Shown here: one piece after another, positions 56,254 through 64,000 of the stretch
Layout of the letters: each line of letters opens with the position of its first letter
How positions within the stretch are numbered: the first letter of the stretch is position 1
Source of the DNA: Mycobacterium sp. E787
GTDB taxonomy: Bacteria > Actinomycetota > Actinomycetes > Mycobacteriales > Mycobacteriaceae
DNA: 64,000 nucleotides
Direction: 5' to 3'
Assembly: GCF_001668725.1 (NCBI RefSeq)
Contig: NZ_LZKL01000085.1
Location: 38,740 to 102,739 of the forward strand
Translations under genes and position numbers: made by a program
Notes under the pieces: model-generated
The model's input: only the letters and a program-made list of their open reading frames with translations
Databases searched by the model: none
Told to the model about the DNA's origin: nothing

Positions 56254-57729
56254 ATGTCGTCTGTGATCGCGGCGCCGGAGCTAATGATATCGGCGGCAAC
56301 GGATTTGGCGACCATCGGCACGAACGTCGGCGCGGCCCGGACGGTGGCGGCGGCCCAGACCACGAGGCTGCTGGCCGGCGCCGGCGATGAGGTGTCGGTG
56401 GCCATCGCGGCGGTGTTCTCCGCCCATGGGGAGGGCTTTCAGGCGCTCGGCGCGCAGGCGGCGGCGTTTCACGATCAGTTTGTGCTGGCGCTGAGCGCGG
56501 GGGCGGGCTCCTACGCCGACGCGGAAGCCGCCAATGTTGCGGCGTTTGCGGCCAATCCGGCGCAAGCGGTCGTGCAGGATGTGCTCGGCCTGATCAATGC
56601 GCCCTTCCTGGCGCTGACCGGGCGCCCGTTGATCGGCAACGGTGCCAACGGCGCGCCGTTGAGCGGGGCAAACGGCGCACCCGGCGGGTGGCTGATCGGC
56701 GACGGCGGCAACGGCGGGTCAGGCGGGTCTGGGTTCGCTCCAGGTACCGGCCCCGGCGGCCCCGGCGGCAACGGCGGGGCCGGCGGGCTGCTTTGGGGCA
56801 ACGGCGGCGCCGGCGGCCCCGGCGGCCACGGCGTTGGGGACCTCGGCGGCGTTGGCGGTCACGGCGGGCGCGCAGGGCTGATCGGCGTCGGCGGAGCCGG
56901 GGGCACCGGCACGGGCGGCAACAACGGCGGGAACGGCGGGGCCGGCGGGCTGCTGTGGGGCATCGGCGGTGCCGGGGGCACCGGCTCCGAGACAGAGTCG
57001 GCCATGACCGGGGCCGGTGGCGCCGGCGGGCCTGCCGGGCTGTTCGGCCACGGCGGTGCCGGTGGCGCCGGCGGGTTCGGCCAGGTCGGTGGCGGTGGTG
57101 GCACCGGCACCGTCGGTGGCACCGGCGGCACCGGTGGTGCCGGCGGCATGCTGTTCGGCGCCGGTGGCACCGGCGGGGCCGGTGGGTTCGGTGCCACCGG
57201 TCCCCTCGGTACCGGCCTCAGCGGCAACGGCGGCGCCGGCGGGGCTGCCGGGCTCTTCGGCGACGGCGGCACCGGCGGCGCCGGCGGAGCAAGCACTGCT
57301 CACAACGGCGGCGCCGGCGGGAGTGGCGGCAACGGCGGTTTCCTCAATGGTGTCGGTGGCGCCGGTGGCGCCGGCGGCTTCGGCCTCATCGGCGGGACCG
57401 GCGGGGCCGGCGGGGCTGGCGGCACGCTGTCCGGTTCCGGTGGCGCCGGCGGCATCGGCGGGTTCGGCACCACCAGCGGCGGGGGTAATGGCGGAGGCGG
57501 CGGCAACGCCGGCATCGTCTTCGGCTTCGGTGGCGCCGGCGGCACCGGCGGCGATACCGCAGGCGGTCCCGGCGGCACCGGCGGCACCGGCGGCATCTCC
57601 GGGCTGATCGGCAACGGCGGCAACGGCGGCAACGGCGGCAACAGCGCCGCGCTCCTCATCGCAGCCGGCGGCGCCGGCGGCAAAGCGCGGTTATTCGGCG
57701 CGAATGGGTTGCCCGGGTCGGAGGGTTGA
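56254..57729 (+). CDS. PE_PGRS family protein
   Basis: A 491-residue protein. Residues about 1-92 are a PE domain ([18 protein letters not shown], then [18 protein letters not shown]), which carries signals for type VII secretion. The conserved linker GRPLIGNG follows at about residues 125-132. The rest is Gly-Gly-Ala/Gly-Gly-Asn repeats (PGRS) to the end. PGRS genes occur in slow-growing mycobacteria, especially relatives of M. tuberculosis, M. kansasii and M. marinum. It lies on the plus strand between the TOMM-like and C39-like genes. Confidence 0.95.
   Translation: MSSVIAAPELMISAATDLATIGTNVGAARTVAAAQTTRLLAGAGDEVSVAIAAVFSAHGEGFQALGAQAAAFHDQFVLALSAGAGSYADAEAANVAAFAANPAQAVVQDVLGLINAPFLALTGRPLIGNGANGAPLSGANGAPGGWLIGDGGNGGSGGSGFAPGTGPGGPGGNGGAGGLLWGNGGAGGPGGHGVGDLGGVGGHGGRAGLIGVGGAGGTGTGGNNGGNGGAGGLLWGIGGAGGTGSETESAMTGAGGAGGPAGLFGHGGAGGAGGFGQVGGGGGTGTVGGTGGTGGAGGMLFGAGGTGGAGGFGATGPLGTGLSGNGGAGGAAGLFGDGGTGGAGGASTAHNGGAGGSGGNGGFLNGVGGAGGAGGFGLIGGTGGAGGAGGTLSGSGGAGGIGGFGTTSGGGNGGGGGNAGIVFGFGGAGGTGGDTAGGPGGTGGTGGISGLIGNGGNGGNGGNSAALLIAAGGAGGKARLFGANGLPGSEG
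56629..57729 (+). repeat. PGRS low-complexity GC-rich repeat
   Basis: About 1.1 kb of ggcggcgccggcggc-type repeats encoding Gly-Gly-Ala/Asn units. It gives long false frames on all strands. Such tracts recombine and vary between strains. It is part of the PE_PGRS gene. Confidence 0.9.
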
Positions 57730-57744
57730 CCCACAGCGCCGCTA

Positions 57745-58476
57745 TCACGAGGTGACGACGATCGATTTCTGCCCGACTTTCCAGGCGGTCATGAATCTTT
57801 TGATGCTGACCTTGGTGTTGGCGTGATCGGCGTACGGGTCGTTGAGGTGCACGGTCTCGGTGTTCGTGTCGACCCCGGTGACGACGAGCAAGTGGTCGGG
57901 CGCGGTGCGCTGGTCGTCGCTGTCCAAGATCGTTCCGCCGTTGACCCACGCGATCACCTTGCGGTTGGCGCCGAGGTACTGCTCCAGGGCCGGCAGCCCG
58001 GTCTGGTCGGGCTGCGTGTCGTAGATCATCCGCGACTTGATGCCGTAGTGCTCGAGCAGCACGACGGTGTCGGCCATGTCGATGCCGCCGGCATCGGTTT
58101 CGTGGCCGGGGTCGCCGGTGGGAAGGTAGATCGGACCATCACGGATCACCGAGGGTGTGTTCTGTGCCAGCTTGATGATCTGCTTCTCCGTCGGAGCGTT
58201 GCCCGTGACCTCACCCACCACGTCGGCCACCGACGCCAGCCCGCAGGTGTCCTCGAGCGACTGCTGCACCCAATATTTGGCCGCCGCCTCCGGGTCGCCG
58301 TATACGCCGTCGGCGGCCGGCCGCGCGGTCGCCGACGGGCTGCCGGAGGCGCCGCCGGTGGCGCGCATCGGCGGGGGCGCCGGGCCGCACGCCGCTACCG
58401 ATGAAACGCCGGCGGTCGCGATGCAGGCCGCCGCCAGGGCGGTGCGCACCGCGGTGGCGATCCGGAGGTTGACCAT
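57745..58476 (-). CDS. C39-like cysteine peptidase lipoprotein
   Basis: A 243-residue lipoprotein. The signal peptide ends in a lipobox VAAC with C30 as the lipidated residue. A papain-like/C39-type domain follows, with candidate catalytic residues C78 (LEDTCGLASVADVVGEV), H195 (TAPDHLLVVTGVD) and D213 (LNDPYAD). The conserved CGL, HLLVVTG and LNDPY segments fit peptidase C39-like families. It may cleave or cross-link substrates in the envelope; this is inferred. Start ATG 58476 fits the signal peptide. It converges with the PE_PGRS gene, 15 bases apart. Confidence 0.83.
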   Translation of the reverse strand: MVNLRIATAVRTALAAACIATAGVSSVAACGPAPPPMRATGGASGSPSATARPAADGVYGDPEAAAKYWVQQSLEDTCGLASVADVVGEVTGNAPTEKQIIKLAQNTPSVIRDGPIYLPTGDPGHETDAGGIDMADTVVLLEHYGIKSRMIYDTQPDQTGLPALEQYLGANRKVIAWVNGGTILDSDDQRTAPDHLLVVTGVDTNTETVHLNDPYADHANTKVSIKRFMTAWKVGQKSIVVTS

Positions 58477-58583
58477 GTTCGCTCGCAAAGACCGGCCCGA
58501 CAATCGGTTGGTCGCAAAGTAGCACTTCAGCGGGCGGCCGGGGCCCAATCAGACATGATTCCAGCAGGACGGGTGAACGCGGC

Positions 58584-59954
58584 TCAGTTGTCCGCGCCGC
58601 CGCCGGCCGAGTCGTCGGTGCCGGAGTCTTCGAGCCGCGCGATGGCCTCGTCGATGCCGCTGGTGTCCCCGCCGATGACGCGGTCGATGAAGCCGGCCGG
58701 CTCGTCGAGGTCGTCGGCGCCGGGCAACAGGTCCGGGTGCTGCCAGACGGCGTCGCGGGCGTCCGCGCCGACGGCCTCGGTCAGCCGCTCCCACAGCGCC
58801 GCGGCCTCCCGCAGCTTGCGCGGCCGCAGCTCGAGGCCGACGAGCGTCGCGAAGGTCTGCTCGGCCGGCCCGCCGCTGGCCCGGCGCCGGCGTAGCGTCT
58901 CGCTGAGCGCGGCCGTGCCCGGGATCCGATCGCCCAGGGCCGCGGTGACCACCACCTGCACCCAGCCGTCGATCAGCGCCAGCAGGGTCTCGAGCCGCTC
59001 CAGCGCCTGCTGCTGTTCCGGCGTCGCCTTCGGCTCGAAAACCCCCTGGCCGAGCAGGCTCTCGATGGCCGCGGGATCGGACAGCGACGCCGGGTTGAAG
59101 TCGCGTGCAAGCTCCTCGATCCCGCTCATGTCGATCTTCATGCCCCGGGCGTAGGCCTCGACCGCCCCCAGCAACTGGCTGGACAGCCACGGCACGTGGC
59201 TGAACAGCCGGTGGTGGGCGGCCTCGCGCGCGGCCAGGAACGTCAGGATCTCGCTGCGCGGCTGCTCGAGCCCGGCGGCGAACGATTCGAGCGCGTCGGG
59301 CAGGATCGCGGCGACCCCCTTGGGGCCGAGCGGCAGGCCGATGTCGGTCGAGGTCAGCACCTCACGCGACAGCCGGCCCAGCGCCTGGCCCAGCTGCGAG
59401 CCGAAGGCCATGCCGCCCATCTGCGACATCATCGCCATCAGCGGACCCGCCATGGTTTTGGCCTCTTCGGGCAGCGACGACGACCACACCGTGGCGATCT
59501 GCTCGGCCATCGGATCGCACAGCCGCTTCCAGGTCTGCATCGTGTTGTCGACCCAGTCGGTCGGGCTCCAGCCCACCGCCTTGGACGTGCCCGCGGGCAG
59601 CGCCGTCGCGCCGTCCAGCCAGGTTTCGGCGAGGTGGACGGCGTCGGCGATCGCCTTGCTCGTCGAGGCGGGAATGGGCGCGACGAACCCGATCGAGTTG
59701 GACGCGACGCGCCGCGCCAGCTCGTAGTTGACCGGTCCCGACGCCTCGCCGCCGGTCGCGACGCTGCCCGCGCTGCTGAACATCTGGCCCAACTGGGTGA
59801 AGATCTGGCCCAGGTCGCCCATGCCGAAGTCCCCGCCCAGGCCGAAGGCACCCAGCGGGTCGGAGCCCCCCGAGCCGGAATCGGGATCTTTCTTCCCGTG
59901 CTTCTCGTGCTCCGGGTCCTCGCCGGAGGAGAAGCCGAAAGGCAGGTCAGGCAT
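58584..59954 (-). CDS. DUF2342/TIGR03624 zincin-like protein
   Basis: A 456-residue protein of the actinobacterial family annotated as putative zinc-dependent hydrolase. The N-terminal Gly/Asp-rich part (GFSSGEDPEHEKHGKKDPDS) precedes a helical domain. The motif REAAHHRLFSHVPWL occupies the zincin position but lacks the usual HExxH, so activity is doubtful. Start ATG 59954 (MPDLPFGFSSG) is chosen; a GTG six codons upstream is an alternative. It matches Rv3195. It is divergent from the PDZ gene, 96 bases away. Confidence 0.82.
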   Translation of the reverse strand: MPDLPFGFSSGEDPEHEKHGKKDPDSGSGGSDPLGAFGLGGDFGMGDLGQIFTQLGQMFSSAGSVATGGEASGPVNYELARRVASNSIGFVAPIPASTSKAIADAVHLAETWLDGATALPAGTSKAVGWSPTDWVDNTMQTWKRLCDPMAEQIATVWSSSLPEEAKTMAGPLMAMMSQMGGMAFGSQLGQALGRLSREVLTSTDIGLPLGPKGVAAILPDALESFAAGLEQPRSEILTFLAAREAAHHRLFSHVPWLSSQLLGAVEAYARGMKIDMSGIEELARDFNPASLSDPAAIESLLGQGVFEPKATPEQQQALERLETLLALIDGWVQVVVTAALGDRIPGTAALSETLRRRRASGGPAEQTFATLVGLELRPRKLREAAALWERLTEAVGADARDAVWQHPDLLPGADDLDEPAGFIDRVIGGDTSGIDEAIARLEDSGTDDSAGGGADN

Positions 59955-60050
59955 ACCGCTAACGGTACTCACCGCCGGGGCGCCACGGGGTATCCCGGGT
60001 CACGCTCGTAGCTGAACGTCCCGGCGCTGGCTCCGGCTAGGGTAAGCGGC

Positions 60051-61082
60051 GTGAACAGGCGGATTCTGACCCTGATCGTCGCGCTGGTGCCGATCATCGT
60101 GTTCGGCGTGCTGCTCGCGGTGGTGACGGTGCCGTTCGTGTCGCTGGGGCCGGGCCCGACGTTCGACACCCTCGGCGAGGTCGACGGCAAGCAGGTGGTC
60201 GCCATCCAGGGCGCCGTGACACACCCGACGACCGGCCACCTGAACATGACGACGGTGTCCCAGCGCGACGAGCTGAGCCTAGGCGAAGCGCTGACGCTGT
60301 GGCTGTCGGGACAGGAACAGCTGATTCCGCGCGACCTCGTCTACCCCCCGGGCAAGTCGCGGGAGGACGTCGACAAGGCCAACAACGCCGACTTCAAGAA
60401 CTCCGAGGACAGCGCCGAATACGCGGCCCTGGGGTACCTGAAGTACCCGGCCGCGGTGACGGTCGCGACGGTCACCGACCCCGGGCCGTCGGCGGGCAAG
60501 CTGAAATCCGGTGACGCCATCGACGCGGTCGACGGCAAACCGGTGGCCAACGTCGAGCAGTTCACGGGATTCCTGAAGAACACCAAACCCGGCCAGGTGG
60601 TGACGATCGACTACCGCCGCAAGAACGACGCGGCCGCCCCCATCGGCACCACGCAGATCACGCTGGGCACCAACAAGGATCGTGACTACGGCTTCATGGG
60701 TGTGGCGGTGCTCGACGCGCCCTGGGCGCCGTTCGTCATCGACTTCAACCTCGCCAACGTGGGCGGCCCGTCGGCCGGGCTGATGTTCAGCCTCGCGGTC
60801 GTCGACAAGCTCACCACCGGCGATCTGGCCGGCTCGAAGTTCATCGCGGGAACCGGCACCATCTCCGTCGACGGCAAGGTGGGCCAGATCGGCGGCATCA
60901 CGCACAAGATGGTCGCCGCGCACGCGGCCGGGGCCACGGTGTTCCTGGTGCCGGCCAAGAATTGCTACGAGGCGACCTCGGACAACCCGTCCGGGTTGCG
61001 CTTGGTGAAGGTGGAGACGCTCGGCCAGGCGGTGGACGCGCTGCACACGATCACGTCGGGCGGTCAGCCGCCCAGTTGCTAG
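60051..61082 (+). CDS. PDZ and Lon-like (S16) membrane-anchored protease
   Basis: A 343-residue protein. A signal anchor (LTLIVALVPIIVFGVLLAVV) precedes an extracytoplasmic PDZ domain (VATVTDPGPSAGKLKSGDAI) and a Lon-like S16 domain. The Ser-Lys dyad is S241 (VGGPSAGLMFSLAVV) and K286 (GGITHKMVAAHAAGA). These match the YlbL family of PDZ-S16 proteases that clear envelope proteins. It matches Rv3194c. The GTG at 60051 is used. It is followed by the UPF0182 gene on the same strand. Confidence 0.92.
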   Translation: MNRRILTLIVALVPIIVFGVLLAVVTVPFVSLGPGPTFDTLGEVDGKQVVAIQGAVTHPTTGHLNMTTVSQRDELSLGEALTLWLSGQEQLIPRDLVYPPGKSREDVDKANNADFKNSEDSAEYAALGYLKYPAAVTVATVTDPGPSAGKLKSGDAIDAVDGKPVANVEQFTGFLKNTKPGQVVTIDYRRKNDAAAPIGTTQITLGTNKDRDYGFMGVAVLDAPWAPFVIDFNLANVGGPSAGLMFSLAVVDKLTTGDLAGSKFIAGTGTISVDGKVGQIGGITHKMVAAHAAGATVFLVPAKNCYEATSDNPSGLRLVKVETLGQAVDALHTITSGGQPPSC

Positions 61083-61175
61083 CCCCCCGGGCGGCCGCGC
61101 GCGATGCGTACAGTTGTGAGCTAGAAATCTCGGGAATCTCTTGAGCCCGGCCAGATCGATCAGGGAGCGTAGCCA

Positions 61176-64000
61176 GTGGGGATGCGGCCCACCGCACGGA
61201 TGCCGAAGCTGACTCGGCGCAGCCGGATTCTGATCCTGATCGCACTGGGTGTGATCGTTTTGCTGCTCGCCGGCCCACGCCTGATCGACGCCTACGTCGA
61301 CTGGCTGTGGTTCGGTGAGCTCGGCTATCGCGCGGTGTTCACCACGGTGCTGGTCACCCGCATCGTGGTCTTTCTGGTCGCCGGCCTGCTGGTCGGCGGC
61401 ATCGTGTTCGCCGGGCTCGCCGTGGCCTACCGCACCCGGCCCGTGTTCGTCCCCAGCAACAACAACGATCCCGTGGCGCGGTATCGCGCCGTCGTGGTGT
61501 CGCGGCTGCGGGTGGTGGGCATCGGAATCCCGGTCGCGGTCGGCCTGCTGGCCGGCATCATCGCGCAGAGCTACTGGGTGCGGGTCCAGCTGTTCCTGCA
61601 CGGCGGGACCTTCGGTATCAGGGACCCCCAGTTCGGCAAGGACCTCGGCTTCTACGCGTTCGAGCTCCCGTTCTACCGGCTGCTGCTCAGCTACATGTTC
61701 GTGGCGGTGTTTCTGGCGTTCCTCGCGAACCTGCTGTCGCACTACATCTTCGGCGGCATCCGGCTGTCCGGCCGCACCGGCGCGCTGAGCCGCTCGGCGC
61801 GCATCCAGCTGGTGACCCTGGTCGGAATCCTGGTGCTGCTCAAGGCCGTCGCCTATTGGCTGGACCGGTACGAGCTGTTGTCGCACACCCGCGGCGGCAA
61901 GCCGTTCACCGGCGCCGGGTACACCGACATCAACGCGGTGCTGCCGGCGAAGCTGATCCTGATGGCGATCGCGGTGATCTGCGCCGCCGCGGTGTTCTCC
62001 GCGATCACCCTGCGCGACTTGCGGATTCCGGCCATCGGCCTGGTGCTGTTGCTGCTGTCGTCACTGATCGTGGGCGCCGGGTGGCCGTTGATCGTCGAGC
62101 AGATCAGCGTCAGGCCCAACGCGGCGCAGAAGGAAAGCGAATACATCAGCCGCAGCATCGCCGCGACGCGGCAGGCCTACGGCCTGACGTCCGACCAGGT
62201 GAGCTACCGCAACTACACCGGCGACGGGCAGGCCACCGCCCAGCAGGTCGCCGCCGACCGGGCCACCACCTCCAACATCCGGCTGCTGGACCCCACGATC
62301 GTCAGCCCGGCGTTCACGCAGTTTCAGCAGGGCAAGAACTTCTACTACTTCCCCGACCAGCTGTCCATCGACCGCTACCTGGATCGCAACGGCGCGCTGC
62401 GCGACTATGTCGTCGCCGCAAGGGAACTCAACCCCGACCGGCTGATCGACAATCAGCGGGACTGGATCAACCGGCACACCGTCTACACCCACGGCAACGG
62501 TTTCATCGCGTCGCCGGCCAACACGGTGCGCGGAATCGCCAACGACCCCAACCAGAACGGCGGCTACCCCGAATTCCTCGCCAACGTCGTCGGCGCCAAC
62601 GGCAGCATCGTGTCCGACGGGCCGGCGCCGCTGGACCAGCCGCGCATCTATTACGGGCCCGTCATCTCCAACACCTCCGCCGACTACGCGATCGTCGGGC
62701 GCAACGGCAACGACCGCGAATACGACTACGAAACCAGCACCGAGACCAAGAACTACACCTACACCGGGCTCGGGGGCGTCCCGGTCGGCGACTGGTTGTC
62801 CCGCAGCGTCTTCGCCGCCAAGTTCGCCGAGCGAAACTTCTTGTTCTCCAACGTGATCGGCGCAAACAGCAAGATCCTGTTCAACCGTGATCCCGCGCGG
62901 CGGGTGGAGGCGGTGGCGCCGTGGCTGACGACCGACAGCTCGGTGTACCCGGCGATCGTCAACAAGCGGCTGGTGTGGATCATCGACGGCTACACCACGC
63001 TGGACAACTACCCGTATTCCGAATTGACCTCCCTGGAATCGGCCACCGCCGACTCCACCGAGGTGGCGTTCAACCGGCTGGCGCCCGACAAGCAGGTGTC
63101 CTACATCCGAAACTCGGTGAAGGCCACCGTGGATGCCTACGACGGCACCGTCACGCTCTACCAGCAGGACGAGCAGGATCCGGTGCTGAAAGCCTGGATG
63201 CAGGTGTTCCCCGGCACTGTCAAGCCGAAGAGCGACATCACCCCCGAGCTCGCCGAGCATCTGCGCTACCCCGAAGACCTGTTCAAGGTGCAGCGGATGC
63301 TGCTGGCCAAGTACCACGTCAACGACCCGGTGACCTTCTTCTCCACGTCGGATTTCTGGGACGTGCCGCTGGATCCCAACCCCACCGCCAGCAGCTATCA
63401 GCCGCCCTACTACATCGTCGCGAAAAACATTGCGAAGAACGATAATTCGGCGTCATACCAGTTGATCAGCGCGATGAACAGGTTCAAGCGCGACTATCTG
63501 GCGGCCTACATCAGCGCCAGTTCGGACCCGGCGACGTACGGCAGGATCACCGTGCTGACCATCCCGGGTCAGGTCAACGGCCCGAAGCTGGCCAACAACG
63601 CGATCACCACCGACCCGGCGGTGTCCCAGGACCTGGGCGTGATCGGGCGCGACAACCAGAACCGGATCCGGTGGGGCAACCTGCTCACCCTGCCGGTGGG
63701 CCAGGGCGGCCTGCTCTACGTCGAACCCGTCTACGCCTCGCCGGGGGCCAGCGACGCCGCGTCGTCGTACCCGCGGCTGATCCGGGTGGCCATGATGTAC
63801 AACGACAAGATCGGTTACGGCCCCACGGTGGGCGACGCCCTCAACGGGCTGTTCGGACCCGGCGCCGGCGCGACCGCGACGGGGATCCAGCCCACCGAGC
63901 CGGGCGCGGCGCCGATCCCGCCGGCCAGCCCGCCCAGCCCCGGCGCCCCACCGGATCCGGTTCTGGTTGTCGCGCCCGATCACGCCCAGGTCCTGGGACC
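61176..64000 (+). CDS. UPF0182 large membrane protein (3' truncated by the window)
   Basis: The first about 941 residues of a protein near 1,000 residues long, still open at 64000. Seven transmembrane helices occupy residues about 15-310 ([39 protein letters not shown], further [20 protein letters not shown]). A large extracytoplasmic part follows, with [20 protein letters not shown] typical of UPF0182. A proline-rich segment starts near residue 905. It matches Rv3193c, of unknown function. GTG 61176 begins [11 protein letters not shown]; an ATG two codons later is possible. Confidence 0.93.
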   Translation, partial: MGMRPTARMPKLTRRSRILILIALGVIVLLLAGPRLIDAYVDWLWFGELGYRAVFTTVLVTRIVVFLVAGLLVGGIVFAGLAVAYRTRPVFVPSNNNDPVARYRAVVVSRLRVVGIGIPVAVGLLAGIIAQSYWVRVQLFLHGGTFGIRDPQFGKDLGFYAFELPFYRLLLSYMFVAVFLAFLANLLSHYIFGGIRLSGRTGALSRSARIQLVTLVGILVLLKAVAYWLDRYELLSHTRGGKPFTGAGYTDINAVLPAKLILMAIAVICAAAVFSAITLRDLRIPAIGLVLLLLSSLIVGAGWPLIVEQISVRPNAAQKESEYISRSIAATRQAYGLTSDQVSYRNYTGDGQATAQQVAADRATTSNIRLLDPTIVSPAFTQFQQGKNFYYFPDQLSIDRYLDRNGALRDYVVAARELNPDRLIDNQRDWINRHTVYTHGNGFIASPANTVRGIANDPNQNGGYPEFLANVVGANGSIVSDGPAPLDQPRIYYGPVISNTSADYAIVGRNGNDREYDYETSTETKNYTYTGLGGVPVGDWLSRSVFAAKFAERNFLFSNVIGANSKILFNRDPARRVEAVAPWLTTDSSVYPAIVNKRLVWIIDGYTTLDNYPYSELTSLESATADSTEVAFNRLAPDKQVSYIRNSVKATVDAYDGTVTLYQQDEQDPVLKAWMQVFPGTVKPKSDITPELAEHLRYPEDLFKVQRMLLAKYHVNDPVTFFSTSDFWDVPLDPNPTASSYQPPYYIVAKNIAKNDNSASYQLISAMNRFKRDYLAAYISASSDPATYGRITVLTIPGQVNGPKLANNAITTDPAVSQDLGVIGRDNQNRIRWGNLLTLPVGQGGLLYVEPVYASPGASDAASSYPRLIRVAMMYNDKIGYGPTVGDALNGLFGPGAGATATGIQPTEPGAAPIPPASPPSPGAPPDPVLVVAPDHAQVLG

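Noticed and set aside
56629..57729. GC-rich repeats that could be mistaken for a CRISPR array or a minisatellite
   Set aside because: They lie in a single open frame and encode PE_PGRS Gly-Gly-X units; repeat lengths and spacers are irregular.

Overview
This window is chromosomal DNA of a high-GC mycobacterium. The evidence is several actinobacterial and mycobacterial signature genes: sigH-rshA, whiB1, whiB7, mycoredoxin, adnAB, pdtaS, a PE_PGRS gene, a 13E12 repeat protein and the tiny ribosomal protein bL37. From 4.4 to 7.6 kb and from 21.4 kb to the end, the gene order matches, in inverted orientation and from memory, the M. tuberculosis stretch Rv3228 to Rv3193c. A PE_PGRS gene suggests a slow grower, probably outside M. 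avium sensu stricto. The species cannot be fixed from the sequence alone.

Layout. 0-4.4 kb: accessory metabolism (secreted DUF732 protein, XRE regulator divergent from an aldo/keto reductase, thiolase divergent from an HxlR regulator). 4.4-7.6 kb: conserved aroA-rsgA pair divergent from the SRAP gene. 7.6-21.3 kb: an accessory lipid island interrupting the conserved order. It holds a 13E12 protein, a 3-hydroxyacyl-CoA dehydrogenase, an FAD oxidoreductase coupled to a DUF3556 membrane protein, two PucR regulators, an HdeD-like protein, and a FadD / PHA-synthase-like / depolymerase-like operon. 21.4-24.5 kb: YbaK, SDR, sigH-rshA, bL37 and a biotinyl protein. 24.6-31.2 kb: pdtaS, whiB1, a diacylglycerol-kinase-family protein, entC-gpm2-GNAT and a ParA-family ATPase.

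31.3-41.8 kb: PQQ-propeller protein, rhlE, ferritin-like protein, MmpS-like protein, DUF3107, TetR, DUF3152, moeZ, TIGR02569 protein, and an operon of a small acidic protein, LipV-like hydrolase and alkyltransferase-like protein. 41.9-53.6 kb: a genome-maintenance and stress block (adnA-adnB-K+ channel-nudC; mrx1 divergent from uvrD2; whiB7 with an upstream ORF and attenuator). 53.6-64 kb: ABC1-family kinase, a 57-residue protein, a TOMM/E1-like protein, PE_PGRS, a C39-like lipoprotein, a DUF2342 protein, a PDZ-Lon-like protein and the truncated UPF0182 membrane protein.

Genes are tightly packed, with many ATGA/GTGA stop-start overlaps that imply translational coupling. No gene-free stretch exceeds 300 bases; the longest lie upstream of whiB1 (about 270) and upstream of the HdeD-like gene (about 285). 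I saw no rRNA, tRNA, IS transposase, integrase or CRISPR array. The most interesting items are the whiB7 attenuator, a near-identical 15-bp motif shared by two regulatory regions in the lipid island, the PHA-type cluster, and the orphan TOMM-like gene whose stop codon interlocks with that of a tiny gene.
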